DNA of 64,000 nt from Sphingomonas sp. Root710 (GCF_001429065.1 NZ_LMIB01000012.1:955459-1019458); one strand, 5' to 3'; shown: positions 20,815 through 30,006, counted from the first letter of the stretch. The notes: generated by a model from the sequence alone, not told the origin. A program made the numbers and translations.

Positions 20815-22322
20815 CAGCGTTTCGTTCCGGGTTTGGGGGCGCTGCCGCCTTCGTAGGGGCCGGGCGCGGGAATCGGCGCATTCTGCCACCCCCCGCCCAG
20901 GGCCTTGTAGAGCTGGATCGTCGCGCTGGCCCGCGCCGCTCGGGCGGCGGCGGTCGCGTCCTGGCTGGACAACAGGCTGCGCTCGCTGTCGAGCAGCGAC
21001 TGGAAATCGATCAGGCCCGAACGATATTGCAGCCTGGCGTAGCGCGCCGCGTTGTTGGCGGCCTCGTAGCTCACCGTCAGGTCTGCCTCGCGGCGTTCGG
21101 CGACCTCGCGGGCCTTGAGCGCGTTCTCGGCCTCTTCGAGTGCGGTCAGAACTGAGAGGCGATAGGCATCATAGGCGGCGTCGGTCGCGGCGCGCTGGCC
21201 GAGGATCGCGGCGCGGATCTGGCCGCCCTCGAAAATTGGCGCGGTGATCCCGGCAACCAGCCCGCCGATCCCGCTGCTGATCACGTCGCCCACCGAAGTC
21301 GCGGAGCCGGCGAAGGAGCCCGAGAGCCGGAGCGCGGGATAAAGCTGCGCGGTCTGCACGCCGATCCGCGCGCTTTCGGCGGCGAGGCTGCGTTCGGCGC
21401 TGGCGACATCGGGCCGGCGCTCGATCACCTGCGCCGGGATCGGCGCGCCAACGCCGGGCGCGAGCGGGATCGAGGCGGGCGGATCGATGAGCGCCGTCAC
21501 CGCGCCGGGCGCCTCGCCGAGCAGCACCGCGATATGGTTGACGGCGCTGTTGTAATCATTCTCGATCGTCGGGATCGACGCGGCGGTCTGCGCGCGCAGT
21601 TGCCGCGCCTGTTCATAGTCGAGGCTGGAGACCAGCCCGGCCTGCCGCCGCCAGCCGACGATCTGCAAAGTGTCGTCCTGCGACGACAGATTCTCGCGGG
21701 CGATGCGCAGGCGGATCTGCGCCAGCCGCGCCTGGACATAGTTGAGCCCGACCTCCGAGGCGATGCTCGCCTGGGTGAAGCGCAGGTCCGCCTCGCGCGC
21801 TTCCGCCGTCGCGCGGGCGGCCTGTATCGAACGGCGGATACCGCCGAACAGATCGGCCTCCCACGCCACGTCGAACCCTGCGCGATAGACAGTGGTGTCG
21901 CCCCCGGTGCCGATCGGCTGACCGGTGGTGGAATCGATCCGTGTGCCGCTGTCCGCGCCGATGCTGCGCGATGCCGATGCCGAGACACCGGCGCTGGGCA
22001 GAGCCTGCCCCTGGGTGCCCCGCAACGTCGCGCGCGCCTGGCGCAGGCGGGCGGCGGCGGCGCTGACGTCGAGATTGCCCGCGAAGGCGCGATCGATCAA
22101 ATTCGTGAGGACCGGATCCTCGAAACTCTCCCACCAGCGGGCGAGATCGGCGATGTCCTGCTCTGCCGCGATCGTCGCCGAAGCCTGGAACTGATCGGGA
22201 ATCTTGAGCGCGACGGTGCTGGGCGGCCGATAATCGGGCCCGGCATTGCAGGCGGCCAGCGTCAGCAGCCCCACGAAGAGGCCGGGGCGCGACAGGCTGG
22301 CAAGGCGACCGTCAAACTTCAT
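20814..22322 (-). CDS. NodT-family outer-membrane efflux lipoprotein
   Basis: This is the TolC-like outer-membrane channel of the efflux system. The 502-residue product has a lipoprotein signal with LAAC (Cys25) followed by the NodT hallmark GPDYRPP. It has two outer-membrane-factor repeats (for example LDYEQARQLRAQTAASIP and ALEEAENALKAREVAERRE). It is first in a seven-gene operon and is preceded by the AT-richer gap at 22323-22490. Confidence 0.94.
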   Translation of the reverse strand: MKFDGRLASLSRPGLFVGLLTLAACNAGPDYRPPSTVALKIPDQFQASATIAAEQDIADLARWWESFEDPVLTNLIDRAFAGNLDVSAAAARLRQARATLRGTQGQALPSAGVSASASRSIGADSGTRIDSTTGQPIGTGGDTTVYRAGFDVAWEADLFGGIRRSIQAARATAEAREADLRFTQASIASEVGLNYVQARLAQIRLRIARENLSSQDDTLQIVGWRRQAGLVSSLDYEQARQLRAQTAASIPTIENDYNSAVNHIAVLLGEAPGAVTALIDPPASIPLAPGVGAPIPAQVIERRPDVASAERSLAAESARIGVQTAQLYPALRLSGSFAGSATSVGDVISSGIGGLVAGITAPIFEGGQIRAAILGQRAATDAAYDAYRLSVLTALEEAENALKAREVAERREADLTVSYEAANNAARYARLQYRSGLIDFQSLLDSERSLLSSQDATAAARAARASATIQLYKALGGGWQNAPIPAPGPYEGGSAPKPGTKR

Positions 22323-22428
22323 GCCGCCGCTCTACCGTCCTTTCATGTCCCATGATTTCAGCGCTGAAACGCACATGTCGCACCGCACATAATCGCCGTT
22401 GTTGCTTCACCGCAACAAGCGGAACGGC

Positions 22429-22465
22429 AAAACGCCCGCCCGCAAAGACAGCGAACGGGCGCTTT
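22429..22465 (-). terminator. Rho-independent terminator after the OmpA-family gene
   Basis: Read on the minus strand, CGCCCG (22461-22456) pairs with CGGGCG (22438-22433) and is followed by TTTT (22432-22429). It lies 26 bp beyond the stop codon of the minus-strand OmpA-family gene. A second small hairpin, TTGTTGC/GCAACAA (22399-22405 and 22412-22418), follows further downstream. Confidence 0.65.
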
Positions 22466-22490
22466 GCGCGCTTATGCGGGGCGACGCCCG

Positions 22491-23336
22491 TCAGTTCAGC
22501 GCGGCGAACGACGCGGCCTGCTGACCGACCAGCGTCACTTCGACGCGGCGGTTCTGCTGGCGGCCCGCGTCGATCTTGTTGTCGGCGACGGGCTGGCTTT
22601 CGCCATGACCGATGGCCGTAATACGCTCAGGGGCGACACCCATGCCGCTCAGCGCTGTGCGCACAGCCTGGGCACGCGCCTCCGAGAGCTGCTGGTTATA
22701 GGCGTCCGCCCCCTGCGAATCGGTGTGCCCGTCGATCCGCACCTTCACGGCGGGGTTGGCCTGAAGATATTGCGCGAGCGGCTGGAGCCGCTGGGCCGCA
22801 CCTGCCTTCAGATCGGCCTTGCCGGTCTCGAACACCACGTCCTGAAGGACGAGGGTGGCACCCAGCTGGGTCTGCTTGAGCTGATAGTCGCGCATCTCGG
22901 CCTTGAGGCGCGCGGCCTCGGCCTGGGCAGCAGCGGCGTCGGCCTGCGCGCTGGCGGCGGTGGCCTGCGCATCCGCCAGCTTCTCATTGGTGCGCGCCGC
23001 GGCCTGCGCCTTGGCTTGCTCGACGTCCTGCTTGAGCATCGCGATCTTCGCGCGGGTCCGCGCGGTTTCGATCAGCGCGTCGATCTCTCCGGCGACCGCC
23101 TCGGCCTGACCCGACTTGTCGTTGTCGAGCTTCTTGTCGAGCTTGGCGATGCGGTCCGACGCGCGGTCGAGATAGACCGCGCCATATTCGGCGACGCCGG
23201 GTTCGGCGCGAGCGACCGCGATCTTCTCACGATATTGATCGGTGACCAGCTTGTCGGTCTTGTCGGCATGGGCCGGCGCGGTGACGCCCGCGAGCGCGGT
23301 GGCGGCCGCAAGGGTCAGCATGAGCTTCTTCATCAT
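22491..23336 (-). CDS. OmpA-family protein with N-terminal DUF4398-like coiled region
   Basis: The 281-residue exported protein has a signal peptide (cut near APAHA), an Ala/Lys/Glu-rich helical region (about 30-165) and a C-terminal OmpA peptidoglycan-binding domain with DGHTDSQG and the N-x2-L-x2-AR pattern (YNQQLSEARAQAV). It probably tethers the envelope to the cell wall. It is the second gene of a pair after the small DUF4398-like gene, 21 bp apart. Confidence 0.9.
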   Translation of the reverse strand: MMKKLMLTLAAATALAGVTAPAHADKTDKLVTDQYREKIAVARAEPGVAEYGAVYLDRASDRIAKLDKKLDNDKSGQAEAVAGEIDALIETARTRAKIAMLKQDVEQAKAQAAARTNEKLADAQATAASAQADAAAAQAEAARLKAEMRDYQLKQTQLGATLVLQDVVFETGKADLKAGAAQRLQPLAQYLQANPAVKVRIDGHTDSQGADAYNQQLSEARAQAVRTALSGMGVAPERITAIGHGESQPVADNKIDAGRQQNRRVEVTLVGQQAASFAALN

Positions 23337-23357
23337 ATATCTCCTCGGGGGCCCGGA

Positions 23358-23699
23358 TCAGTTCACGGCCACTTTCGACCGCTCAGCTTCGAGCGCGCGC
23401 AGTTCGGCGGTGGCGGCGGCAAGGTCGGCCAGCGCGTCGGCTTCCTGAGCCAGCACCCGGGCGTGACGGTCCTCGTCCTTGCGGAACTTGGCATTGGCTT
23501 CTTCAAGGGTGGTCCGGCTGCGGTTCAGCACGTCGCCGGCATTACCGCCGACGCCGGCCTTTTCCGCCGCATCGAGCTTGGCCTTCGCCGCCGCAATGGC
23601 GACGCGGGCATCGTCCTCGTCACCAGCGACCGCCGCGCTGGGCACGGCAATCGCCGACAGGCTCGCCGCGGCGAGCCCGATCATAAGCAGATTTTTCAT
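23358..23699 (-). CDS. Small exported DUF4398-like helical protein
   Basis: The 113-residue product has a signal peptide (about 1-25, ending AAVAG) and a mature part that is almost wholly helical and Ala/Glu/Lys-rich, as in DUF4398 proteins. It precedes the OmpA-family gene, whose N-terminal region has the same composition. The pair could form a periplasmic coiled-coil assembly. No enzymatic motif is visible. Confidence 0.8.
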   Translation of the reverse strand: MKNLLMIGLAAASLSAIAVPSAAVAGDEDDARVAIAAAKAKLDAAEKAGVGGNAGDVLNRSRTTLEEANAKFRKDEDRHARVLAQEADALADLAAATAELRALEAERSKVAVN

Positions 23700-23836
23700 G
23701 TCTTCACTCTCCGCACACTTATGGACGGTCCTACAAACCGGCTTGCGCGGGGCTGGTTCCGTGCCCGAGACAACGTTGGCGATTGTGGGGAGCCGAGCAA
23801 AAGCGTATTCAAGGCCTTAAAAGCTGGGAGAGGCCG

Positions 23837-24811
23837 ATGCGCGCGTTGCTGTCGATCCATCACCGGGCGAAGGCCTTCGCCGCGATCGGCCTGCTTGCCT
23901 GCGCCGCTCATGCCACCACCCCCGAAACCACCGACCCCAATCAGGTGCAGGGCGGCAGCGATCTCAGCGCGCGCCTGACCGTGCCGGTGACCATCAACGG
24001 CGGCGGACCCTATCATTTCGTCGTCGACACCGGGGCTGAGCGAACCGTGCTCTCGCGCGAACTCGCGCAGCGGCTGACGCTCGCCCCCGCGCGGCCAGTG
24101 ACGCTGCTGAGCATAGCCGGCAGCGATCAGGTGGACACCGCGATGGTCGGCGAGCTGCAGCTGACCGCCAAGGGCAACCGCATGTCCGACCTGGAAGCCC
24201 CGCTGCTCGCCGAATATAATCTCGGCGCGGTCGGAATGCTCGGCATCGACAGCCTGCAGACCAAGAAGGTCGTTCTTGATTTCCGAAAAATGCGGATGTC
24301 GATCAGCGACGCACCGCGCAAGGCTTGGAGCGACGACGACGAGATTGTCGTCACCGCACGCCGCCGCCTCGGCCAGCTGATCATGGTCGATGCCGAGGCC
24401 GAGGGGCAGAAGATCGCCGTCATCATCGACACGGGATCGGCGGTCTCGATCGGCAACCCGGCATTGCGCGCACGGCTGACGCAGCGCGGTAAGATCGGCA
24501 GGTCGGTGCCGATCAGCATCACCAGCGTCACCGGCGGGCAGACCCCCGCCGACTACAGCTCCATCAGGAATATCCGGATCGGCGGCGCGCATCTGCTCAA
24601 CATGCCGATCGCCTTCGCCGATCCGCAGATCTTCCACCGGCTCGGGCTGGAGCGGAAACCCGCGCTGCTGCTCGGCATGGATGCGCTCAGGATGTTCGAC
24701 CGGGTCTCGATCGACTTTGCCAACCGCGACGTCCGCTTCGTCCTGCCCGGCAGTGCCTGGCAGGCACAACCGCCGCAACTGGCGGGCGGCTTCGTCCAGC
24801 GGCGCGGCTGA
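23837..24811 (+). CDS. Exported protein with two retropepsin-like aspartic protease domains
   Basis: The 324-residue product has an N-terminal signal (about 1-26) and two aspartyl-protease motifs, DTGAERTVLS with Asp64 and DTGSAVSIG with Asp198. Each is followed by a hydrophobic LGID/LGMD segment as in retropepsins. Two DTG lobes in one chain suggest a self-contained pseudo-dimer, as in pepsin. The start is chosen at 23837, after GGGAGAGG; an upstream in-frame start lacks a signal peptide. Substrate is unknown. Confidence 0.8.
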   Translation: MRALLSIHHRAKAFAAIGLLACAAHATTPETTDPNQVQGGSDLSARLTVPVTINGGGPYHFVVDTGAERTVLSRELAQRLTLAPARPVTLLSIAGSDQVDTAMVGELQLTAKGNRMSDLEAPLLAEYNLGAVGMLGIDSLQTKKVVLDFRKMRMSISDAPRKAWSDDDEIVVTARRRLGQLIMVDAEAEGQKIAVIIDTGSAVSIGNPALRARLTQRGKIGRSVPISITSVTGGQTPADYSSIRNIRIGGAHLLNMPIAFADPQIFHRLGLERKPALLLGMDALRMFDRVSIDFANRDVRFVLPGSAWQAQPPQLAGGFVQRRG

Positions 24812-24868
24812 CGGCGCTGGACGCCGCGCAAGACGCCGTTAAGCTCATCTTTTTCATTGGAGAATCGC

Positions 24869-25414
24869 ATGCGCCCGCTGATCAATGCCGCCTGCCTGCT
24901 GGCCGCCCTGGCCCTACCCACCGCCGCCCCGGCCGCCCTAAAGGTCGGCGACAAGGCGCCAGCCTTCACCACACAGGCTTCGCTCGCGGGCAAGGATTTC
25001 GGCTTCTCGCTCGCCAATGCGCTGAAGAAGGGGCCGGTGGTGCTCTATTTCTTCCCGGCGGCCTTCACCCCCGGCTGCACCGTCGAAGCGCATGAATTCG
25101 CCGAGGCGACCGACGATTTCAACAAGATGGGCGCGACCGTGATCGGCATGGCCGCCGACACGATCGAGGATCTCAACCGCTTCTCGGTCAAGGAATGCCG
25201 CAACAAATTCGCAGTCGGCGTCGCCACCCCCGCGATGATCAAGGGCTATGACGTGCCGCTGAAGATGATCGGCATCCCGTCGGGCCGCACCGACCGCACC
25301 TCCTATGTCATCGCCCCCGACGGGAAGATCGTCTTCGTACACAGCGACATGGGCGTGGCGGGCCACGTAAAGGGCACGATGGCGGCGGTGAAGGCCTGGC
25401 AGGCCAAGCATTGA
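24869..25414 (+). CDS. Exported peroxiredoxin (AhpC/TSA family)
   Basis: The product (181 residues from the MRPLINA start) has a signal peptide cut near APAA and a thioredoxin-fold peroxiredoxin domain with peroxidatic Cys70 in AAFTPGCTVEA, the usual P/T-x2-C setting. GDKAPAF opens the domain as in BCP/AhpC proteins. It should reduce peroxides in the periplasm. GGAGAA precedes the start. It follows the retropepsin gene by 57 bp and overlaps the next gene. Confidence 0.9.
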   Translation: MRPLINAACLLAALALPTAAPAALKVGDKAPAFTTQASLAGKDFGFSLANALKKGPVVLYFFPAAFTPGCTVEAHEFAEATDDFNKMGATVIGMAADTIEDLNRFSVKECRNKFAVGVATPAMIKGYDVPLKMIGIPSGRTDRTSYVIAPDGKIVFVHSDMGVAGHVKGTMAAVKAWQAKH

Positions 25415-26073
25415 GCCCGGCCCGCCGGGCGCTGCTCGGCGCGGCGGCCCTCCTCCTCGCACCCGGCGCGACCCATGCCGGTCCCGATGCAAACTATGTA
25501 CGGCGGCTGGAATATGCCGCCGTCATCGAGACGCTGAACGGTGAGTTGCTCGTCAGTGGCAGCGCGACGCGGACGCTGGAGAACTGGTGTCGCGTGCATC
25601 GCCTGGCCGATGCGCCGAAAATCGTCGCGGAACGGATGGCCGGCGGGGACAAGCCGATCTCGCCGGATCAGCGCGAACGGCTCGGCATCGGGCCGGACGA
25701 GCCGGTACGCTATCGCCATGTCCGGCTGCGCTGCGGCGAGCGCATCCTGTCCGAGGCCGACAACTGGTATGTGCCGTCGCGGCTGACGGCTGAGATGAAC
25801 ACGCGGCTCGACGGCAGCGATACGCCCTTCGGCGCGGTGGTCGCCCCGCTTGGCATCGGACGGCGCACCTTCTCGGCCGAACGGCTGTGGTATCCGTTGC
25901 CCGAGGGATGGGAGATGCATCGCGCGACTGCCGCGACGGATGCGGCGGTCAACGCCATCCCCGCCGAACTGATCCGCCACCGCGCGATCGTGCATGACCG
26001 GGCGCTTCGGCCGATCGCCGAAGTCGCCGAAACCTATCGCGCGCCGCTGCTCGATTTCATGTCCCGGCGATAA
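25411..26073 (+). CDS. Exported protein with chorismate-lyase (UbiC)-like fold
   Basis: The 220-residue product starts at a TTG that overlaps the peroxiredoxin stop. It has a signal peptide (about 1-23). The middle (YRHVRLRCGERILSEADNW, then TPFGAVVAPLG) resembles the chorismate lyase/UTRA fold, in which a strand with Arg is followed by an LG turn. Classical UbiC is cytosolic, so this is unlikely to be the ubiquinone enzyme and may only bind a small ligand. The family call is tentative. Confidence 0.6.
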   Translation: MSPARRALLGAAALLLAPGATHAGPDANYVRRLEYAAVIETLNGELLVSGSATRTLENWCRVHRLADAPKIVAERMAGGDKPISPDQRERLGIGPDEPVRYRHVRLRCGERILSEADNWYVPSRLTAEMNTRLDGSDTPFGAVVAPLGIGRRTFSAERLWYPLPEGWEMHRATAATDAAVNAIPAELIRHRAIVHDRALRPIAEVAETYRAPLLDFMSRR

Positions 26074-26079
26074 GGGCAA

Positions 26080-26109
26080 CGGCGGGCCGGCCCTTCAGCC
26101 GGCCCGCCG
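26080..26109. terminator. Convergent-gene hairpin terminator
   Basis: CGGCGGGCCGG (26080-26090) pairs with CCGGCCCGCCG (26099-26109) around an 8-nt loop. It lies between the converging UbiC-like gene (plus) and the urcA-family gene (minus). No T-run follows in either direction. Confidence 0.6.
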
Positions 26110-26115
26110 CTCGCG

Positions 26116-26466
26116 TCAGTTCGCGCTGTGGGTCGAGCCCGCATGCGCTTGCCTGGTCGCCGCTGCGATCAGCGCTTCGGCCTGGCGCTGGGCCTTCGCC
26201 GAGGCATCGGCGTTGCACGCCACCTCGGACGGCAGTAGCGCGCCGGTCGCCCCGGCCGTGCCGCACACCTGATGGACGGCATAGCTGATGCGGGTCCGCA
26301 AAGCCGCCTGCCCGGCCGCGTTGGCGAGGTTGAGATCGTCGGCATCGACGGTGCGGCGATGTTCGGTTCCGGTCACCGCGTCGACCGCGATGCTGTCATC
26401 CGCCGCCATGGCAGCCGCCGGCAAGCTCGCCGCAAGGGCGAGCATGATGCTGAGGGACTTGATCAT
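26116..26466 (-). CDS. UrcA family protein
   Basis: UrcA proteins are small exported proteins typical of sphingomonads and caulobacters, with unknown function. The 116-residue product starts MIKSLSIMLALAASLPAAA (signal peptide). It has the family pattern of two Cys in the mature part (VHQVCG and VACNADA) followed by a helical AKAQRQAEALI stretch. A longer in-frame start exists, but GGAGAAGAAC lies just upstream of this ATG. Confidence 0.85.
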   Translation of the reverse strand: MIKSLSIMLALAASLPAAAMAADDSIAVDAVTGTEHRRTVDADDLNLANAAGQAALRTRISYAVHQVCGTAGATGALLPSEVACNADASAKAQRQAEALIAAATRQAHAGSTHSAN

Positions 26467-26598
26467 GTTCTTCTCCTGCTGGCACTGCCCTTTTGGGATG
26501 GGGTTCGGGCCGTTTCCTGCTGCGCCGCCGGCTTTTGCGCCGGTCGGCGGCGGCTTATGCCGCGCTTGGATCATAAGCCTGTAACTCAGCCGCTACAA

Positions 26599-26624
26599 CC
26601 GCAGAAATCCGCCGTTTTCTGCGG
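26599..26624 (-). terminator. Hairpin downstream of the DUF72 gene
   Basis: CCGCAGAAA (26599-26607) pairs with TTTCTGCGG (26616-26624) around an 8-nt loop, beyond the stop of the minus-strand DUF72 gene. A second palindrome, TTGTCA-GCA-TGACAA (26649-26663), lies between the two. Together they probably end DUF72 transcription. Confidence 0.5.
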
Positions 26625-26669
26625 TGTTGCGGCATCGCGGGCGCAGCATTGTCAGCATGACAAATGCGT

Positions 26670-27464
26670 TCAGGACAATCGCTGTATCAGCATCTGCGCG
26701 GCGGCGGGATTGCGCTCCTTCGCACCGCTGATGAAGAATATAAATGCATCGCGTCCAGACGCTTGCGGGGAAGCGCCGTCGGCATAGGGCAGTCCCTGTG
26801 GGGCCTTGCCTGCGATCCAGCTGCGCGCCACCCCCGCCCAGCGGTCGAGGTCCGCCGCGGCATAACCTGTTGGTTCCTCGCTGCGGCTTTGTTGCAGCCG
26901 CGCATAGACGAAGGGTGCAGTGATATCGGCAATGGCGGGATATTCTGCATGGTCGGCAAAGACGATCGCGCAGCCATGATCGCGCGCCAAGGCGACGAAC
27001 TCGGCGCAGACGAAGCTGTCATGGCGCACCTCCAGCGCATGCCGCAGCGCCACCCCCTCCTGCGCGTGCGGCAGCAGCTTCAGGAAGGCGGCGAAGTCGG
27101 CGGGCTCGAACCGCTTGGTCGGCATGAACTGCCACAGGATCGGACCAAGCTTCGGCCCGAGCTCGGCGATCCCCTGGTTCAGGAACTTCCCGATAGAGTC
27201 GCCGCTCTCGGCCAATATCTTTCTGTTCGTGCAGAAGCGTGACGCCTTGGCCGAGAAGACGAAGCCTTCGGGCACCGTCTCGGCCCATTTGATCCAGCTC
27301 TCGCGCTTCTGGGTGCCGTAATAGGTGCCGTTGATCTCGATCGCGGTGAGATGCTGACTGGCATATTGCAGCTCACGGGCCTGGGCGAGGCCCTTGGGAT
27401 AGAAATTGTCGCGCCATGGCTCATAAGTCCAGCCGCCGACGCCGACATAGGCCCGTCCCGTCAT
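26670..27464 (-). CDS. DUF72 family protein
   Basis: The 264-residue product has the DUF72 TIM-barrel landmarks: VGVGGWTYEPWRDNFYP at the N-terminus, LTAIEINGTYYGTQ, FVFSAKASRF, then LGPILWQFMP and EVRHDSF. The biochemical role of DUF72 is not established. The ATG at 27464 overlaps the stop of the GFA-family gene, so the two are translationally coupled; the open frame upstream of this start is not homologous. Confidence 0.9.
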   Translation of the reverse strand: MTGRAYVGVGGWTYEPWRDNFYPKGLAQARELQYASQHLTAIEINGTYYGTQKRESWIKWAETVPEGFVFSAKASRFCTNRKILAESGDSIGKFLNQGIAELGPKLGPILWQFMPTKRFEPADFAAFLKLLPHAQEGVALRHALEVRHDSFVCAEFVALARDHGCAIVFADHAEYPAIADITAPFVYARLQQSRSEEPTGYAAADLDRWAGVARSWIAGKAPQGLPYADGASPQASGRDAFIFFISGAKERNPAAAQMLIQRLS

Positions 27465-27814
27465 CAGAAGCTCGCCCCGTCGACGTGCTTGATCGCCAGC
27501 GCATCGAGATCGATGGTCTCGACGCAGCGCAGGTTGACCGCGCGGGTCTCGGATCCGTCGGGCATCTTGCCATAGGCGAAAGGCTGGGTGCCGCAGGTGG
27601 TGCAGAAGCGATGCTCGATGCGATGCTTGTTGAAGAGGTAGCTTTTCAGATCCTCCTCGCCGCGCAGCAGAGTGAACTGGCCAGCTGGTACAAAGGCGAG
27701 CAGGAAACCCTTGCGGCGGCACATCGAGCAGTTGCACGCCATCGCCTCGGCCGGCGCGTCGCCCTCGATCGCGAATGCGACCTTGCCGCAATGGCAGCTT
27801 CCTTCATAGGCCAT
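27464..27814 (-). CDS. GFA-family zinc-binding protein
   Basis: The 116-residue product has the cysteine set of the Gfa/CENP-V-like fold: CHCG near residue 7, CNCSMC near 28-33 and CTTCG near 83-87. It is coupled to DUF72 by a start/stop overlap. It is only distantly similar to the GFA gene in the ruv operon. Substrate is unknown. Confidence 0.88.
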   Translation of the reverse strand: MAYEGSCHCGKVAFAIEGDAPAEAMACNCSMCRRKGFLLAFVPAGQFTLLRGEEDLKSYLFNKHRIEHRFCTTCGTQPFAYGKMPDGSETRAVNLRCVETIDLDALAIKHVDGASF

Positions 27815-27858
27815 GCCGTGATCCTTTCCTCATGATGACGATCCACATGCCACCGATC

Positions 27859-28755
27859 CTACACGGGGTGGCGGGCGAATCCATCAACCGAGCAGCTCTC
27901 GATTGTTTCCGCCAGCAACGTCAGCGCGCGGCGACCGCGCAAGCGCGCATCGGCATGCTCGCCGAACAGCAGTCCCACCTCGCGGCTGAAGGGAAAGTCG
28001 CCGAGGCGCGGGCGCACGACGCCGGGCGCGCGGAAACAGTCGGGCATCACGGTGATGCCAAGACCCGCGCGGACCAAACGCAAAGCGCGATCGTCGCTGG
28101 TGACGCGCGCGGGGAAGAAAGGTCGCACCCCGCGCGCCGTGAAGTAACGGCTCGTATCCGACAGCAGCTCGCAATGCCGTCGCACGATCATCGGCTCGCC
28201 CCCCAGTTCGGCGCCGTCGATCTCCGCCCGTCCCGCGAGCGGATGGGTTTCGGCCATAGCCAGCGCATAGCCTTCGCGAAACAGCCGCTCGGCGGGGAAA
28301 CGGACATCGTCGCGGATCACCGTCAGCGCCGCATCGAGACTGCCGCGCGCCAGCCGCTCGGTCAGGTCGCGCTCGCGCGCCTCGATGAACTCGACCCGCT
28401 CGCCCGTCCCGCTTTCGCGCAGCGCCACCGCATAATCCTCGATCCAGCCCGCCGGAATCGACGACAATATGCCCAGCCTTATCGTCGCCTGCGCCGAGGC
28501 TTGCTGCACCTCGCGCTCGGCTGCGGCGAATTCGGCTTCGATCCGCCGCGCATGTCCCGCCAGCTGCACCGCGGCCTCGGTGAGTTCGACGCGGCGGTTG
28601 GTGCGGTTGAACAAGCTCCGCCCCAGTAGCGTTTCGAGCTTGGCGATCCCCGCCGACAAGGTAGGCTGCGATACGTTGCAATAGGCGGCTGCTTTGGAGA
28701 AATTGCCGTGGTCGATCACGGCCAGGAAATATCGGAGGAGGTAGCGGTCGATCAT
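27859..28755 (-). CDS. LysR-family transcriptional regulator
   Basis: The 298-residue product has an N-terminal winged helix (RYFLAVIDHGNFSKAAAYC, then VSQPTLSAGIAKLE) and a C-terminal inducer-binding domain. It is transcribed divergently from the isovaleryl-CoA dehydrogenase operon across a 93-bp gap. That gap and the start codon hold a perfect LysR-type palindrome (28751-28771). It most likely regulates that leucine operon, in place of the MerR-type LiuR known from other bacteria. Confidence 0.93.
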   Translation of the reverse strand: MIDRYLLRYFLAVIDHGNFSKAAAYCNVSQPTLSAGIAKLETLLGRSLFNRTNRRVELTEAAVQLAGHARRIEAEFAAAEREVQQASAQATIRLGILSSIPAGWIEDYAVALRESGTGERVEFIEARERDLTERLARGSLDAALTVIRDDVRFPAERLFREGYALAMAETHPLAGRAEIDGAELGGEPMIVRRHCELLSDTSRYFTARGVRPFFPARVTSDDRALRLVRAGLGITVMPDCFRAPGVVRPRLGDFPFSREVGLLFGEHADARLRGRRALTLLAETIESCSVDGFARHPV

Positions 28756-28771
28756 AGATGCTGTCTATGAT
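28751..28771. promoter_or_regulatory. LysR-type operator overlapping the regulator start codon
   Basis: ATCATAGA (28751-28758) and TCTATGAT (28764-28771) form a perfect inverted repeat with a 5-nt centre, and the site contains an ATAG-N7-CTAT core of the T-N11-A type. The lysR start codon (28755-28753) lies inside it, so occupancy should block its own expression. The divergent leucine operon starts at 28849. Confidence 0.65.
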
Positions 28772-28848
28772 GTAACCGCATATCTTTCAATTTTTCTTAT
28801 GAACACGCCGGGTTTACACGGGCGCGACACCGCGCTGGAGAGGCAGGC

Positions 28849-30006
28849 ATGACGGATTTCGATTTCGGGCTCGGCGAAATGGCCGACACCATCAGGGACT
28901 CGACGGCGCGCTTCGCCGCCGACCGCATCGCACCGCTGGCCGCGAAGATCGACCTAGAGGACTGGTTCCCCCGCGAGCTGTGGCCCGAAATGGGCGCGCT
29001 GGGCCTGCACGGCATCACCGTTGCCGAGGAGGATGGCGGGCTTGGCCTTGGCTATCTCGAACATGTCGTCGCGCAGGAGGAAGTCGCCCGCGCATCGGCC
29101 TCGATCGGCCTGTCCTACGGCGCGCACTCCAATCTGTGCGTCAACCAGATCCGCCGCTGGGCCAATGCCGAGCAGAAGGCGAAATATCTCCCCAAGCTGA
29201 TATCGGGGGAGCATGTCGGCAGCCTCGCCATGTCCGAGGCGGGCGCGGGTTCGGACGTCGTTTCGATGAAGCTGCGCGCCGATAAGAAGGGCGACCGCTA
29301 CATTCTCAACGGCACGAAGTTCTGGATCACCAACGCGACCTATGCCGACACGCTGGTCGTCTATGCCAAGACCGGCGGCAGCGACGACAAGCCGTCGCGC
29401 GCGATAACCACCTTCATCATCGAAAAGGGGATGAAGGGCTTCTCGATCGGACAGAAGATCGACAAGGTCGGCATGCGCGGATCGCCCACCGCCGAACTGG
29501 TGTTCGACGATTGCGAGGTGCCCGAAGAGAATGTGATGGGCCCGGTCGGCGGCGGCGTCGGCGTGCTGATGTCGGGGCTCGATTATGAGCGCACCGTGCT
29601 CGCCGGCCTCCAGCTCGGCATCATGCAAGCCTGCCTCGACACCGTCCTGCCCTATGTCCGCGAACGCAAGCAGTTCGGACAGCCGATCGGTGCATTCCAG
29701 CTGATGCAGGCCAAGGTCGCCGACATGTATGTCGCGCTCAATTCGGCGCGCGCCTATGTCTATGCGGTAGCGAAAAATTGCGACGCGGGCCGCACCACGC
29801 GCTTCGATGCGGCAGGCGCGATCCTGCTCGCCAGCGAGAATGCGGTGAAGGTCGCGCTCGAGGCGGTGCAGGCGCTGGGCGGCGCCGGCTATACGAGGGA
29901 CTGGCCGGTCGAGCGCTATATGCGTGATGCCAAGCTGCTCGACATCGGCGCGGGGACGAACGAGATTCGCCGCATGCTGATCGGCCGCGAGTTGATCGGC
30001 GCATGA
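28849..30006 (+). CDS. liuA: Isovaleryl-CoA dehydrogenase
   Basis: This flavoprotein oxidises isovaleryl-CoA to 3-methylcrotonyl-CoA in leucine degradation. The 385-residue product has acyl-CoA dehydrogenase signatures ([27 protein letters not shown]) and the isovaleryl type of catalytic base in [10 protein letters not shown], where Glu247 lies in helix G as in human [17 protein letters not shown] and [15 protein letters not shown] close the fold. GGAGAGG precedes the start. Its stop overlaps the next gene. Confidence 0.96.
   Translation: MTDFDFGLGEMADTIRDSTARFAADRIAPLAAKIDLEDWFPRELWPEMGALGLHGITVAEEDGGLGLGYLEHVVAQEEVARASASIGLSYGAHSNLCVNQIRRWANAEQKAKYLPKLISGEHVGSLAMSEAGAGSDVVSMKLRADKKGDRYILNGTKFWITNATYADTLVVYAKTGGSDDKPSRAITTFIIEKGMKGFSIGQKIDKVGMRGSPTAELVFDDCEVPEENVMGPVGGGVGVLMSGLDYERTVLAGLQLGIMQACLDTVLPYVRERKQFGQPIGAFQLMQAKVADMYVALNSARAYVYAVAKNCDAGRTTRFDAAGAILLASENAVKVALEAVQALGGAGYTRDWPVERYMRDAKLLDIGAGTNEIRRMLIGRELIGA

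Noticed and set aside
27465..27791. N-terminal extension of the DUF72 frame
   Set aside because: It overlaps the GFA-family gene in another frame, and the conserved DUF72 start is the ATG at 27464.
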